A program made the translations under genes and the position numbers. Shown in pieces: positions 1 to 9,196 of a stretch of 64,000 nucleotides of DNA. The stretch is taken from assembly GCF_013041605.1 (NCBI RefSeq), contig NZ_JABEQC010000009.1, forward strand, positions 124,001 through 188,000. Direction: 5' to 3'. The notes under the pieces were generated by a model. That model made no database searches, was not told where the DNA came from, and was given only the letters and a program-made list of their open reading frames with translations. The DNA comes from Vibrio plantisponsor (GTDB lineage: Bacteria > Pseudomonadota > Gammaproteobacteria > Enterobacterales > Vibrionaceae). Numbering within the stretch: position 1 is the stretch's first letter; each line of letters opens with the position of its first letter.

Positions 1-1
1 T

Positions 2-829
2 ATTCGAGACATAGTAAAGTCTTTAGATGTGCCGGTGAAACAGGTTCAGATTGAGGCTCGTATCGTGACGGTTAATGAAGGTGACTTAGAAGAGCTTGGG
101 GTTCGCTGGGGATTCACTTCAACCAATGGCAGTCATACTGCTGGAGGCAGTATTGAAAGCAATCTGTTTGTCTCGGATCTGTATGATTCTGGTGATGGTG
201 AAGGTGGTGACAGCGGAAAAGGTACGGTTCCGGTAGACGATTTTCTGAATGTCAATTTAGCCGCGACGGCCGCTGGCGCATCGAGTATTGCTTTCCAAGT
301 CGCCAAGTTAGGAGCCGACACACTGTTGGACCTAGAACTTTCCGCACTTCAAAGAGAGTCTAAAGCTGAAATTATTTCCAGCCCGAGATTGATCACCACC
401 AATAAAAAGCCTGCCTACATTGAACAAGGTACGGAACTACCTTATTTAGAAGCGTCTTCCAGCGGTGCGACGACTGTTTCGTTTCGTAAGGCGGTGTTGA
501 GCTTAATGGTGACGCCACAAATCACACCGGATAACCGATTGGTTCTCGATCTCAGTGTGACGCAAGACCGTGTAGGAGATGTCGTAAAAACAGGTACTGG
601 TGAAGCGGTTGCGATTAATACTCAGAGAATCGGAACTCAGGTACTGGTCAATAATGGCGAAACGGTTGTTTTAGGCGGAATTTTTCAGCACAGCCTAACC
701 AACTCAGTTGAGAAAGTGCCTTTATTAGGTGATCTTCCGTTATTGGGAGCTTTATTCCGTCGAAGCTATGAAAAAATGGGGAAAAGTGAGTTACTAATAT
801 TTGTTACGCCTAAGGTGGTTATTCAATAA
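2..829 (+). CDS. pilQ: Type IV pilus secretin PilQ, C-terminal part (5' end outside window)
   Basis: The frame is open from the window edge, so the start lies upstream; about 275 C-terminal residues are present. PilQ forms the outer-membrane ring through which the type IV pilus passes. The visible part is the secretin core. It has the repeat-like beta segments and, near the end, the hallmark VPLLGDLPLLGALFRR stretch followed by ELLIFVTPKV, which closes the membrane-inserted barrel. The acidic, glycine-rich stretch around Asp-Ser-Gly-Asp-Gly is a variable loop. pilQ directly upstream of aroK-aroB is the standard gammaproteobacterial order, which supports PilQ over a type II secretion GspD. Sure of secretin; PilQ is from context. 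Confidence 0.93.
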   Translation: MRDIVKSLDVPVKQVQIEARIVTVNEGDLEELGVRWGFTSTNGSHTAGGSIESNLFVSDLYDSGDGEGGDSGKGTVPVDDFLNVNLAATAAGASSIAFQVAKLGADTLLDLELSALQRESKAEIISSPRLITTNKKPAYIEQGTELPYLEASSSGATTVSFRKAVLSLMVTPQITPDNRLVLDLSVTQDRVGDVVKTGTGEAVAINTQRIGTQVLVNNGETVVLGGIFQHSLTNSVEKVPLLGDLPLLGALFRRSYEKMGKSELLIFVTPKVVIQ

Positions 830-892
830 CTTATCGCCTTTATTCATTCTCAAACAAAATTAAAGTTGCATTAGTGCCACCAGATCTAGATA

Positions 893-978
893 ATTTCGGG
901 TCTTATCACGAAATATCTGTGAGGAATAGGTGCCACAAGCATTCCTATCGTTGACTTATGTCCGACGAACTTTGTGGC
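893..978 (+). promoter_or_regulatory. Structured leader between pilQ and aroK
   Basis: The 186-bp gap before aroK contains several inverted repeats. ATTTCG (893-898) pairs with CGAAAT (909-914). AGGAAT (922-927) pairs with ATTCCT (941-946). GCCACAA (932-938) lies in the loop of the second stem and can pair with TTGTGGC (972-978). The last two pairings cannot form as simple nested stems together, so the RNA could switch between folds or make a pseudoknot. No clear T-run follows, so this is not an obvious terminator for pilQ. Function is unknown. Confidence 0.4.
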
Positions 979-1015
979 GATGTCATTGAATTAACGTTGT
1001 AAATTACTGCTAAAC

Positions 1016-1534
1016 ATGGCTGAGAAACGCAATATTTTTCTTGTCGGTCCTATGGGCGCCGGCAAAAGTACAATTGGTCGACACCTAGCTCAACAACTGC
1101 ATATGGAGTTTTTAGACTCTGATACAGTGATCGAAGAGCGCACTGGTGCAGATATCGCATGGGTATTTGATGTTGAAGGTGAAGAAGGTTTCCGCAAGCG
1201 CGAAGAAACTGTGATTAACGATCTCACCGAACAGCAAGGTATCGTTTTAGCGACAGGTGGTGGCTCAGTATTGAGCAAAGAAAACCGTAACCGCCTATCT
1301 GCACGTGGTATTGTCGTATATTTAGAAACCACCATTGAAAAGCAACTTGCTCGCACAAACCGCGACAAAAAGCGTCCTTTGCTACAAACGGACAGCCCGC
1401 GAGAAGTTTTAGAAAGTCTCGCTGATGATCGTAACCCACTGTATGAAGAAATCGCGGATATTACCGTACGTACAGATGATCAAAGTGCAAAAGTGGTAGC
1501 CAACCAGATCGTAAAAATGCTAGAAGAACATTAA
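1016..1534 (+). CDS. aroK: Shikimate kinase I
   Basis: Phosphorylates shikimate with ATP to shikimate 3-phosphate in the cytosolic chorismate pathway. The 172-residue length is typical. A P-loop GPMGAGKST sits at residues 11-19. The shikimate-binding Asp-Ser-Asp follows at about 34-36 and the GGG motif (ATGGGS) at about 80. The lid region has the Arg-rich [10 protein letters not shown] segment. It starts the aroK-aroB-damX-dam-rpe-gph-trpS cluster found in E. coli. The gap to aroB is 27 bp from the preferred aroB start, so co-transcription is likely. Confidence 0.98.
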   Translation: MAEKRNIFLVGPMGAGKSTIGRHLAQQLHMEFLDSDTVIEERTGADIAWVFDVEGEEGFRKREETVINDLTEQQGIVLATGGGSVLSKENRNRLSARGIVVYLETTIEKQLARTNRDKKRPLLQTDSPREVLESLADDRNPLYEEIADITVRTDDQSAKVVANQIVKMLEEH

Positions 1535-1561
1535 TTTGTTCTTTTAATTGGAGTGCAGACC

Positions 1562-2647
1562 ATGGAACGGATCACGGTCAGCTTAGGTGAACGTAGCTAC
1601 CCAATCTCAATTGGTGCCGGATTATTTAATGATCCGGCTCTTCTTTCTCTTTCCCCAAAACAAAAAGTCGTTGTCATCACTAACCATACAGTGGCTCCAT
1701 TGTATGCAGATAAGATCACAGCGTTACTCGACCAGAAAGGTTGTATCAGTTCTGTCTTAGAGCTGCCTGACGGTGAAAAATACAAAACCTTAGAAACATT
1801 CAATACGGTTTTGAGCTTCCTGCTTGAGCATAATCACAGCCGAGATGTTGTAATTATTGCGTTGGGTGGCGGTGTTATTGGCGATCTTGTTGGTTTTGCT
1901 GCGTCTTGTTACCAGCGTGGTGTCGATTTCATTCAGATACCGACGACCTTGCTTTCTCAAGTGGACTCTTCTGTTGGTGGTAAAACCGCAGTGAACCATC
2001 CTCTGGGTAAAAACATGATTGGTGCGTTTTACCAACCGAAAGCGGTCATCATCGATACAAACTGTCTTGCCACTCTTCCTGAGCGAGAATTCGCCGCAGG
2101 CATGGCTGAAGTGATCAAGTATGGTATCATCTACGACGAAGCTTTTTTCTTTTGGTTAGAACAACATATGGATGAACTCTATGCGTTGGATGAGCAAGCT
2201 CTGACGTATGCGATTGCTCGTTGTTGCCAGATTAAAGCAGAAGTTGTTGCTCAAGATGAAAAAGAGTCAGGCATTCGTGCACTGTTGAATTTAGGTCATA
2301 CATTCGGTCACGCGATTGAAGCGGAACTGGGTTATGGCAACTGGTTACATGGCGAGGCAGTTTCTGCTGGCACCATGATGGCGGCGAAAACAGCCCAACT
2401 ACAAGGTTTAATTACTGAACAACAAGTTGAACGAATTCTATCTATATTTAAAAGAGCAAAATTACCGGTACATACCCCAGAAAGTATGTCTTTCGATGAC
2501 TTTATGAAACATATGATGCGCGATAAGAAAGTACTAGCGGGTGAGTTACGTTTGGTATTACCAACCAGCATTGGTACTTCTGACGTAGTGAAAGGCGTGC
2601 CGGAAACCATTATTGAGCAGGCGATAGATTATTGCCGCACCCTATAG
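1562..2647 (+). CDS. aroB: 3-dehydroquinate synthase
   Basis: Converts DAHP to 3-dehydroquinate, the second step of the shikimate pathway, using NAD+ and a divalent metal. Visible features are the NAD-binding [11 protein letters not shown] segment, the substrate-loop [16 protein letters not shown] and the metal/substrate histidines in [12 protein letters not shown] and WLHGEAVS. The frame could open at a GTG at 1553, but that codon overlaps the GGAG ribosome-binding site at 1550-1553. The ATG at 1562 has correct spacing and gives 361 residues, the usual length. Its stop codon lies in the loop of a small hairpin (GCACCC 2637-2642 with GGGTGC 2650-2655). Confidence 0.97.
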   Translation: MERITVSLGERSYPISIGAGLFNDPALLSLSPKQKVVVITNHTVAPLYADKITALLDQKGCISSVLELPDGEKYKTLETFNTVLSFLLEHNHSRDVVIIALGGGVIGDLVGFAASCYQRGVDFIQIPTTLLSQVDSSVGGKTAVNHPLGKNMIGAFYQPKAVIIDTNCLATLPEREFAAGMAEVIKYGIIYDEAFFFWLEQHMDELYALDEQALTYAIARCCQIKAEVVAQDEKESGIRALLNLGHTFGHAIEAELGYGNWLHGEAVSAGTMMAAKTAQLQGLITEQQVERILSIFKRAKLPVHTPESMSFDDFMKHMMRDKKVLAGELRLVLPTSIGTSDVVKGVPETIIEQAIDYCRTL

Positions 2648-2693
2648 CGGGGTGCTTACTTCAGGGTAATGCTGTTTTCCTTTAGGATGAACG

Positions 2694-4202
2694 ATGAATT
2701 TGGCACATGTACTGGAGTTAGATTCTCAGACCGAGTTACTGGAGCGTTTACAGCTTCTTACTCGTTTTAGCTCAAATTTAATCAATGTTTGTGGTAGCCA
2801 AGGTGCAGGTAAATCTTGGCTGGCACAGCGTTACCTTGAAGCGTGGGCAAATGACAAGAATCAGTCTTTGCTCATGTGTCATCCTAGTCAAGACGACGAA
2901 CAGCGCCGCACTACTATTCTCTCTCAGCTTAGCTCTGAATCTCTGTTCAATCCTAAAGACTCTCTTGTCGAAAATTTTTCACACCTGTTCGAGCAGATGC
3001 AATGCGACATCGTAGTTGTAATCGATGATGCACACCTGTTGTCTGAGACCTTGGTCTCTGAATTGTGGATGTGGATCTTAGAATCTCAAGCCAATCCATT
3101 ATGGACAGTGAACGTCGTCTTGTTTGCGCAGTCTACCGGTTTAGATGCCGTATTGACTCGTTTAAGCTACGGGCAAGAACATAAACCTGTTGATTTGGAA
3201 GTAGAACTTCTGAGCCGTGATGAAGCAGATCGCTTGTTTGAACAACGAGTTATGCGTTATGTTGATGATGAACATGAACGCCGCGTAAGAGCTGCTTATA
3301 AAAAAGTGAAAAACTTACCGGGAGAGATTATGGCGCTGGGAGAACAGAAAATGGAAAAACGTATTGTGATTCGTTCAATCATTGGCTCGCCAATGAAAGC
3401 TGCTCTACTGGTACTGGCACTGATTCTGTTGATTGGTGGTGGTTACTGGTGGTGGTTATCACAACCTTCTCCAGACGACAAAGCGCAACAATTGACACTG
3501 ACCAAAGAACAAACTGTTATTCCAACGCTGAATGAAGAAAATCAGACGGTGGAAACAAACAACCAAGCAGAGAGTAACTCGTCTACTCAAGCAAATAATG
3601 GTATTACCGATGATTCTGCTGCATTACCGCCTGATGTTGTCGAAGTAAAAGAAGGCGTTGGTATGTCTGACAGTGATCAGCAACGTGTTGTGATTACTTC
3701 TGACGTTGTTGATGCGCTGCTAGAAGGCAAACCAGAAAACGCTGATACCTCGAAGATTGATAATCTGGTGGAAGAAAGCTCTGTTCCTCAAACTACTGAG
3801 GCAGCAACACCCGCACAGACAGTGGATATTGAACAACCTACACCAGCAGAATCTCAAGTTGCACCTGCGGCAGAGACTCCACCTGAAGTAAAAATTACTT
3901 TCTCGTTTGCACGTGAAGAACTCAAAGCTATGTCTCCTCGTAGCTATACCTTGCAATTGGCAGCGGTAAATTCGCTTCCTGATGCGCAGCGCTTCATCAA
4001 TCAGTATCAGCTACAAGGCAAAGTCAATGTTTACCCAACTTTAAGAAATGATGTGGAATGGTACATCATTACTTACAGCAACTATCCAACCATCCAGTTG
4101 GCAAGAGATGCGGTGGAAACCTTGTCGAAACCTTTGCAACAACTTGGTCCTTGGGCAAAATCTTTAAGCCAAGTGCATAGAGAGATAGATCGTGCGAAAT
4201 AA
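2694..4202 (+). CDS. damX: DamX, SPOR-domain cell-division protein with AAA ATPase domain
   Basis: A 502-residue inner-membrane protein. The N-terminal cytosolic AAA/ExeA-like domain has a Walker A GSQGAGKSW at residues 34-42 and a Walker B-like VVVIDDAHLL. A single membrane segment (AALLVLALILLIGGGYWWWL, about 235-256) is followed by a long Gln/Glu/Thr/Pro-rich periplasmic linker. A C-terminal SPOR domain (about 425-495, YTLQLAAVNSLPDAQRFI) should bind denuded septal peptidoglycan, as in E. coli DamX. It is longer than E. coli DamX, which lacks a well-conserved ATPase motif. The position between aroB and dam is the canonical one. Confidence 0.93.
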   Translation: MNLAHVLELDSQTELLERLQLLTRFSSNLINVCGSQGAGKSWLAQRYLEAWANDKNQSLLMCHPSQDDEQRRTTILSQLSSESLFNPKDSLVENFSHLFEQMQCDIVVVIDDAHLLSETLVSELWMWILESQANPLWTVNVVLFAQSTGLDAVLTRLSYGQEHKPVDLEVELLSRDEADRLFEQRVMRYVDDEHERRVRAAYKKVKNLPGEIMALGEQKMEKRIVIRSIIGSPMKAALLVLALILLIGGGYWWWLSQPSPDDKAQQLTLTKEQTVIPTLNEENQTVETNNQAESNSSTQANNGITDDSAALPPDVVEVKEGVGMSDSDQQRVVITSDVVDALLEGKPENADTSKIDNLVEESSVPQTTEAATPAQTVDIEQPTPAESQVAPAAETPPEVKITFSFAREELKAMSPRSYTLQLAAVNSLPDAQRFINQYQLQGKVNVYPTLRNDVEWYIITYSNYPTIQLARDAVETLSKPLQQLGPWAKSLSQVHREIDRAK

Positions 4203-4272
4203 ACCTGAGCTCACTGATAAAATGTGTTACATTTCGCAGCCTTATTTTTGTGGTAAAGAATTAGAGCAGTAG

Positions 4273-5094
4273 ATGAAAAAGCAGCGTGCCTTTCTGAAAT
4301 GGGCTGGTGGTAAATATGGCCTAGTCGAAGACATCCAACGCCACTTACCATCTGCTGAAGAGTTGGTAGAGCCATTTGTTGGTGCAGGCTCTATATTCTT
4401 GAACACAGAGTACAAGCATTATCTGTTGGCGGATATCAATCCAGATTTGGTCAATCTATACAATTTGTTGAAAGAGAACCCACAGCACTACATATCAGAA
4501 GCCAAACGCTGGTTTGTGGCTGAGAACAATCGCAAAGAGTTCTATCTTGATGTTCGTTCGCAGTTTAACCGTACCGACGATGTTCTATATCGTTCACTGG
4601 CATTCTTATATATGAACCGCTTTGGTTTTAACGGTCTTTGCCGTTACAACAAAAAAGGCGGATTCAACGTCCCATTTGGTTCGTATAAAAAGCCGTATTT
4701 CCCTGAATCAGAGTTGGAGTTCTTTGCTCAGAAAGCGCAAAGAGCCACTTTTATCTGTGCGGGATACGAAGAGACATTTCGTAAAGCCGGTAGCAACAGT
4801 GTGATCTACTGTGATCCACCGTATGCGCCACTGTCAAACACGGCGAATTTCACCTCATATGCAGGTGCCGGTTTTACGTTAGATGACCAGGCGGCTTTGG
4901 CGGATATCGCTGAGAAAACGGCAAAAGAGCGCAATATTCCAGTCTTGATTTCTAACCACGATACAATTTTGACTCGCCGTTTGTACCACGGTGCGCAGCT
5001 AAATGTGGTTAAAGTGAAGCGTACCATTAGTCGTAACGGTTCAGGACGTAACAAAGTGGATGAGCTATTAGCTCTGTTCAAAGCGGGTTCTTAA
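4273..5094 (+). CDS. dam: DNA adenine methylase Dam (GATC)
   Basis: Transfers methyl from S-adenosylmethionine to N6 of adenine in GATC, serving mismatch repair, replication control and gene regulation. The 273-residue alpha-class amino-methyltransferase has the SAM-binding motif FLKWAGGK (7-14), the second SAM segment EPFVGAGSIF (33-42) and the catalytic DPPY at 181-184. It sits in the housekeeping aroK-trpS cluster with no cognate restriction gene nearby, as expected for the orphan regulatory methylase. In Vibrio, Dam is usually needed for two-chromosome replication; that is family knowledge, not visible here. Confidence 0.98.
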   Translation: MKKQRAFLKWAGGKYGLVEDIQRHLPSAEELVEPFVGAGSIFLNTEYKHYLLADINPDLVNLYNLLKENPQHYISEAKRWFVAENNRKEFYLDVRSQFNRTDDVLYRSLAFLYMNRFGFNGLCRYNKKGGFNVPFGSYKKPYFPESELEFFAQKAQRATFICAGYEETFRKAGSNSVIYCDPPYAPLSNTANFTSYAGAGFTLDDQAALADIAEKTAKERNIPVLISNHDTILTRRLYHGAQLNVVKVKRTISRNGSGRNKVDELLALFKAGS

Positions 5095-5120
5095 CGGTCG
5101 TCATTTGCGCTTAAACGCAC

Positions 5121-5155
5121 GGGAAGATTTCGTGGACAAATCTTCCCCAATTCTC
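5121..5155 (+). terminator. Hairpin after dam, probable terminator
   Basis: A perfect 10-bp stem, GGGAAGATTT (5121-5130) with AAATCTTCCC (5138-5147), has a 7-nt loop. A pyrimidine-rich but interrupted tail follows (CAATTCTCTTCTT). It lies 27 bp after the dam stop and before rpe, which likely has its own promoter in the remaining gap. Confidence 0.6.
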
Positions 5156-5278
5156 TTCTTGTCATATCCCTTCATCGATAAACGAAAAAACCTTAACGCT
5201 AGGATCTCCAGCCACCCTTAGGTAGAATGACGCACACATTGTGTTCAGCTTGCATTCAATAAGCCTAAGAGGTCAGGT

Positions 5279-5953
5279 ATGAAAGATTTTCTCATTGCTC
5301 CATCCATTCTTTCCGCAGATTTAGCTCGTCTGGGAGAAGATGTCGAAAAAGCGCTCGCAGCGGGTGCTGACGTTGTGCACTTTGATGTGATGGATAATCA
5401 CTACGTACCTAACCTGACTTTTGGTGCACCGATTTGTAAAGCTCTGCGTGACTATGGCATTACCGCTCCAATCGACGTGCATTTGATGGTGAAGCCGGTT
5501 GATCGCATCATTCCTGATTTTGCCAAAGCGGGCGCATCAATGATTACTTTCCATGTGGAAGCTTCAGAGCACGTTGACCGCACGCTGCAACTGATTAAAG
5601 AACACGGCTGTAAAGCGGGCGTGGTTTTAAACCCTGCGACATCATTAAGCCACTTGGATTACCTAATGGATAAAGTGGATATGATTCTGCTTATGTCGGT
5701 AAACCCAGGTTTTGGCGGACAGTCATTCATTCCTCACACCTTGGATAAACTGCGCGCGGTGCGTAAGTTGATTGATGAAAGTGGTCGTGACATTCGCCTA
5801 GAAGTGGATGGTGGCGTGAAAGTGGAAAACATTCGTGAAATTGCTGAAGCAGGTGCAGATATGTTTGTTGCTGGCTCAGCAATTTTTGACCAGCCAGATT
5901 ACAAAGCAGTTATTGATGACATGCGCGCTGAACTGGCTCGTGTTGAAAAATAA
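5279..5953 (+). CDS. rpe: Ribulose-phosphate 3-epimerase
   Basis: Interconverts ribulose 5-phosphate and xylulose 5-phosphate in the non-oxidative pentose phosphate pathway. The 224-residue TIM barrel has [15 protein letters not shown] at the N-terminus, the metal-binding [12 protein letters not shown] and DVHLMV segments, the phosphate loop [12 protein letters not shown] and the catalytic-Asp segment LEVDGGV. The start follows an AGAGGTCAGGT ribosome-binding region. gph begins 35 bp downstream, as in E. coli. Confidence 0.98.
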   Translation: MKDFLIAPSILSADLARLGEDVEKALAAGADVVHFDVMDNHYVPNLTFGAPICKALRDYGITAPIDVHLMVKPVDRIIPDFAKAGASMITFHVEASEHVDRTLQLIKEHGCKAGVVLNPATSLSHLDYLMDKVDMILLMSVNPGFGGQSFIPHTLDKLRAVRKLIDESGRDIRLEVDGGVKVENIREIAEAGADMFVAGSAIFDQPDYKAVIDDMRAELARVEK

Positions 5954-5988
5954 TTATTAATAGAAAGAGAAAGTTAGGGAAGTAGATA

Positions 5989-6669
5989 GTGAACCAAATT
6001 AAGCTGATAGCTTTTGATTTAGATGGCACTTTATTAGATAGCGTTCCAGATTTAGCCGTTGCAGCTGACCAAGCAGCACAAGCGTTAGGCTACCCTGGTG
6101 TCACTGAAGTTGAAGTGAGAGATTACGTTGGTAACGGTGCTGATATTCTTATCGGCAGAACGCTAAGCCGTAGCCTAGTGGTCGATCCTGAATTGGATAA
6201 AGATGTGCATGCAAAAGCTCGTGAGCTGTTTGATGATTTTTACGAAAAAACAGGGCATAAGCTAAGTCACCTTTACAGCAATGTGAAAGAGACGTTAGCC
6301 TCTTTGCATCAAGCGGGTTTTACTTTGGCGTTGGTCACCAACAAACCATCAAAGTTTGTTCCTCATGTTCTGGAACAACACAACATTGCTCAGTACTTTA
6401 CTGACGTGATTGGTGGTGACACCTTCCCAAATAAAAAGCCTGACCCTATGGCTTTAAACTGGCTTCTGGAAAAGCACCAAGTTGATGCTAGCCAAATGCT
6501 GATGGTAGGCGACTCTAAGAACGACATTCTAGCGGCGAAAAACGCAGGCTGTGCATCGTTTGGTTTAACTTACGGTTACAACCACGGTGAGCCTATTGCG
6601 AATGCGAAGCCAGATTTTGTCGCTGATGATATTGCACAATTACTCGATATCGTTGCAGTTTCAGCATAA
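5989..6669 (+). CDS. gph: Phosphoglycolate phosphatase (GTG start)
   Basis: A HAD-superfamily hydrolase that removes 2-phosphoglycolate arising from DNA 3'-end repair. The nucleophile/acid pair is in FDLDGTLLDS (about 9-18). Motif II Thr/Ser is in LALVTNKPS, motif III Lys is in NKKPDP and the metal-binding motif IV is MLMVGDSKNDI. The cap domain lies at about 20-85. The start is GTG at 5989 with an AGGGA ribosome-binding site at 5976-5980. Its 226 residues and the position between rpe and trpS are canonical. Confidence 0.95.
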   Translation: MNQIKLIAFDLDGTLLDSVPDLAVAADQAAQALGYPGVTEVEVRDYVGNGADILIGRTLSRSLVVDPELDKDVHAKARELFDDFYEKTGHKLSHLYSNVKETLASLHQAGFTLALVTNKPSKFVPHVLEQHNIAQYFTDVIGGDTFPNKKPDPMALNWLLEKHQVDASQMLMVGDSKNDILAAKNAGCASFGLTYGYNHGEPIANAKPDFVADDIAQLLDIVAVSA

Positions 6670-6692
6670 AAACCATTTTCTAAACTAGAAAA

Positions 6693-6710
6693 ATACTCGT
6701 TAATGAGTAC
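6693..6710 (+). promoter_or_regulatory. Candidate TrpR operator upstream of trpS
   Basis: The 18-bp palindromic stretch ATACTCGTTAATGAGTAC matches the known TrpR operator core (GTACTAGTTAACTAGTAC) at 14 of 18 positions. This includes the central GTTAA and the GTAC right end. It is 96 bp before the trpS start and could overlap a promoter (TACACT at 6708-6713). The TrpR link is inferred from the motif only. Confidence 0.45.
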
Positions 6711-6805
6711 ACTGCTAAATCGCGCTGAAATAATCAGGTATAGACCGAATCAGCGTATTAGATTGTTAGACCTTTATTCTTATTAGTAACAAGGAAATCA
6801 TACCC

Positions 6806-7825
6806 ATGAGCAAACCCATCGTATTGAGTGGTGTTCAGCCATCCGGCGAACTAAGTATCGGTAACTACTTGGGTGCTCTACGTCAATGGCAACAAATGCA
6901 AGATGACTATGATTGCCAATACTGCGTTGTTGATTTACATGCAATTACGGTTCGCCAAGATCCTAAAGCACTGCATGAAGCGACTCTGGACGCGTTGGCG
7001 ATTTGTTTGGCAGTTGGTGTTGATCCGAAGAAGAGCACGCTTTTTGTTCAGTCTCACGTACCGGAGCATGCTCAACTTGGTTGGGTATTGAACTGTTACA
7101 CCCAAATGGGTGAGCTGAGCCGTATGACTCAGTTTAAAGACAAATCTGCACGTTATGCTAATGATGTGAACGCCGGTCTATTTAATTACCCAGTGCTGAT
7201 GGCTGCTGATATTCTGCTTTATGGTGCGCACCAAGTTCCTGTGGGCAGTGACCAGAAGCAACACCTAGAGTTGGCACGCGACATCGCAACGCGTTTTAAC
7301 AACATCTATGCGCCAGAAGCTCCAATCTTCACAGTACCAGAGCCTTACATCCCAACGGTCAATGCTCGTGTGATGAGCTTGCAGGATGCAACGAAGAAGA
7401 TGTCTAAATCAGACGATAACCGTAAAAACGTAATTACTCTGCTGGAAGACCCTAAGTCGATCATCAAGAAGATCAACAAAGCACAAACCGATACAGAAAC
7501 GCCTCCACGTATTGCACACGATGTGCAGAACAAAGCGGGTATTTCTAACCTAATGGGTTTGTACTCTGCGGCAACAGGTAAAACTTTTGCTGAGATTGAA
7601 GCAGAGTATGCAGGTGTTGAAATGTACGGTCCGTTTAAGAAAGATGTCGGCGAAGCTTTGGTCGCTATGCTTGAACCAGTACAGGCGGAATATGCCCGTA
7701 TCCGTAACGATCGCGAATACTTAAACAGTGTTATGCGTGACGGCGCGGAAAAGGCATCGGCTCGTGCACTGCAAACGCTGAAAAAGGTATACGAAGCGGT
7801 TGGTTTCGTTGCGCGTCCATACTAA
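6806..7825 (+). CDS. trpS: Tryptophanyl-tRNA synthetase
   Basis: Charges tRNA-Trp in the cytosol. A class I synthetase of 339 residues. The HIGH-like signature is in [15 protein letters not shown] (about 12-25) and the KMSKS loop is in KKMSKSDDN (about 197-205). The tryptophan-binding residues of DLHAITVRQ and [22 protein letters not shown] are present. AAGGA lies 8 bp before the ATG. The 136-bp gap after gph holds a TrpR-like palindrome, suggesting regulation separate from the upstream genes. Confidence 0.98.
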   Translation: MSKPIVLSGVQPSGELSIGNYLGALRQWQQMQDDYDCQYCVVDLHAITVRQDPKALHEATLDALAICLAVGVDPKKSTLFVQSHVPEHAQLGWVLNCYTQMGELSRMTQFKDKSARYANDVNAGLFNYPVLMAADILLYGAHQVPVGSDQKQHLELARDIATRFNNIYAPEAPIFTVPEPYIPTVNARVMSLQDATKKMSKSDDNRKNVITLLEDPKSIIKKINKAQTDTETPPRIAHDVQNKAGISNLMGLYSAATGKTFAEIEAEYAGVEMYGPFKKDVGEALVAMLEPVQAEYARIRNDREYLNSVMRDGAEKASARALQTLKKVYEAVGFVARPY

Positions 7826-7860
7826 TTTCGTGTTGCACCGATAATCGGTTTCAATATCAG

Positions 7861-7887
7861 AAGGCCAGCATTTGCTGGCCTTTGTTG
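7861..7887 (+). terminator. Rho-independent terminator after trpS
   Basis: A 10-bp stem AAGGCCAGCA / TGCTGGCCTT with a minimal loop, followed by TGTTG. It separates trpS from the convergent sqr gene and could act on both strands. Confidence 0.8.
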
Positions 7888-7904
7888 TATCTGACGTATC
7901 TGGA

Positions 7905-9179
7905 TTACTCTTTAGTTCGGGTAATTCCGGCAGCTTTGAGAATGTACTTCTCATAAATAGGCTCGCTGGTGCCTTTTTTCACTTTGTAGAGGAAGTATTT
8001 CTCATAGGCAATTTTGGCGATGTGAACCCATTGCCCCATTGAAGTCCAGTTGGTATTGCGTGGCGGGTTCTGTGGCAGAGCAATAAACGCCGCGCCTTTA
8101 TCGCCCATGTCAGCCAAACACAGCGCATTCAATGTAGGTTTTGTATGCATTTCTTCGCCTCGTTCTAGGCTAAGAATGTTTTCGACAATCGCAGTGGTCA
8201 TCGATTCAATCATAAAACCTGTCTTCGGCGCGCCGACTGGAACGGGGGTATCTTCCAATGGTGGAATGGCGACGCAAACACCAGCAGCAAAAATCTCCGG
8301 ATAAACAGGACTACGCTGGAACTGGTCTGTAATGACGAAACCTTTCGGATTGCACAGTTCAGGAACAGCCGCTACAGCTGGAGATCCTTTAAATGGCGGT
8401 AAGAACATCGCCATGGAGAAGGGGAGGTTATGCTCGAAATCCACTTCGCCTTTACGGTTGAGTTCTTCGATATGCGCCATACCCGATTCAAATTCTTTGA
8501 CCCTAGAGTTACATATCCATTTGATTCCGCGTTCACGGAACTCATGCTCCATAAGCGCTTTTGAGTCACCGACACCACCCAATCCCATATGACCAATATA
8601 AGGTTCGCTGGTCACAAAGGTAATGGGTATTTGATCTCTGACCCTGAGCTTACGCAGATGAGTTTCCAATGAAAGAATGTATTCGTATGCAGGGCCGAAG
8701 CAGCTTGCTCCTTGTAGTGCTCCGACAAGAACGGGGCCGGGATTTTTAACCAACTCTTCCAATGCCTGATGTGATTTGACGGCATGGTCGACAGTACAGA
8801 TCGAATGAGTAAATCCGTTGTCTGGTCCGGCACCTGTTACGGCTTCGAATGCTAACTTAGGCCCAGTACAAATAGCCAGATAGTCATAGCTGTATTCATT
8901 ACCGTCACCTGTGATTAAACGCTTTTCCTTCGGTAAGATCTCTGCAACCCCAGAGGTATTGAATGGGATATTGAATTTATCCACATAAGGTCTGAGATCG
9001 AGTACGACCTGTTCTTTTTTTCTTTCGCCTAACGCAACCCAAGGGTTTGATGGAATAAAGTGAAACTCTTCACTTTCATTAATGATCATAACCTCATGGT
9101 CTTTAGGCAGTTTTTGTCTGAGTTCATACACGATTGACATACCGCCTAATCCGGCACCGATAACTATTGTCCTTTTCAT
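7905..9179 (-). CDS. sqr: Sulfide:quinone oxidoreductase
   Basis: A 424-residue FAD flavoprotein. It should oxidise sulfide to polysulfide or persulfide at the inner-membrane face and pass electrons to quinone. The N-terminal dinucleotide motif is VIGAGLGGMS (6-15), and a second flavin-binding segment, FAAGVCVAIP, is near 298-306. The three redox cysteines of classical SQR are all present at 128, 160 and 354 (contexts HSICTVDHA, QGASCFGP, NALCLADMG), close to the 128/160/356 pattern of Acidithiobacillus SQR. The C-terminal amphipathic region (about 380-415) could anchor it to the membrane. It lies convergent to trpS and divergent from pabA. Alternative: a related NADH-dehydrogenase-like flavoprotein, but the cysteines argue against that. 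Confidence 0.88.
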   Translation of the reverse strand: MKRTIVIGAGLGGMSIVYELRQKLPKDHEVMIINESEEFHFIPSNPWVALGERKKEQVVLDLRPYVDKFNIPFNTSGVAEILPKEKRLITGDGNEYSYDYLAICTGPKLAFEAVTGAGPDNGFTHSICTVDHAVKSHQALEELVKNPGPVLVGALQGASCFGPAYEYILSLETHLRKLRVRDQIPITFVTSEPYIGHMGLGGVGDSKALMEHEFRERGIKWICNSRVKEFESGMAHIEELNRKGEVDFEHNLPFSMAMFLPPFKGSPAVAAVPELCNPKGFVITDQFQRSPVYPEIFAAGVCVAIPPLEDTPVPVGAPKTGFMIESMTTAIVENILSLERGEEMHTKPTLNALCLADMGDKGAAFIALPQNPPRNTNWTSMGQWVHIAKIAYEKYFLYKVKKGTSEPIYEKYILKAAGITRTKE

Positions 9180-9196
9180 GTTCTCGTCCTTCTTAT

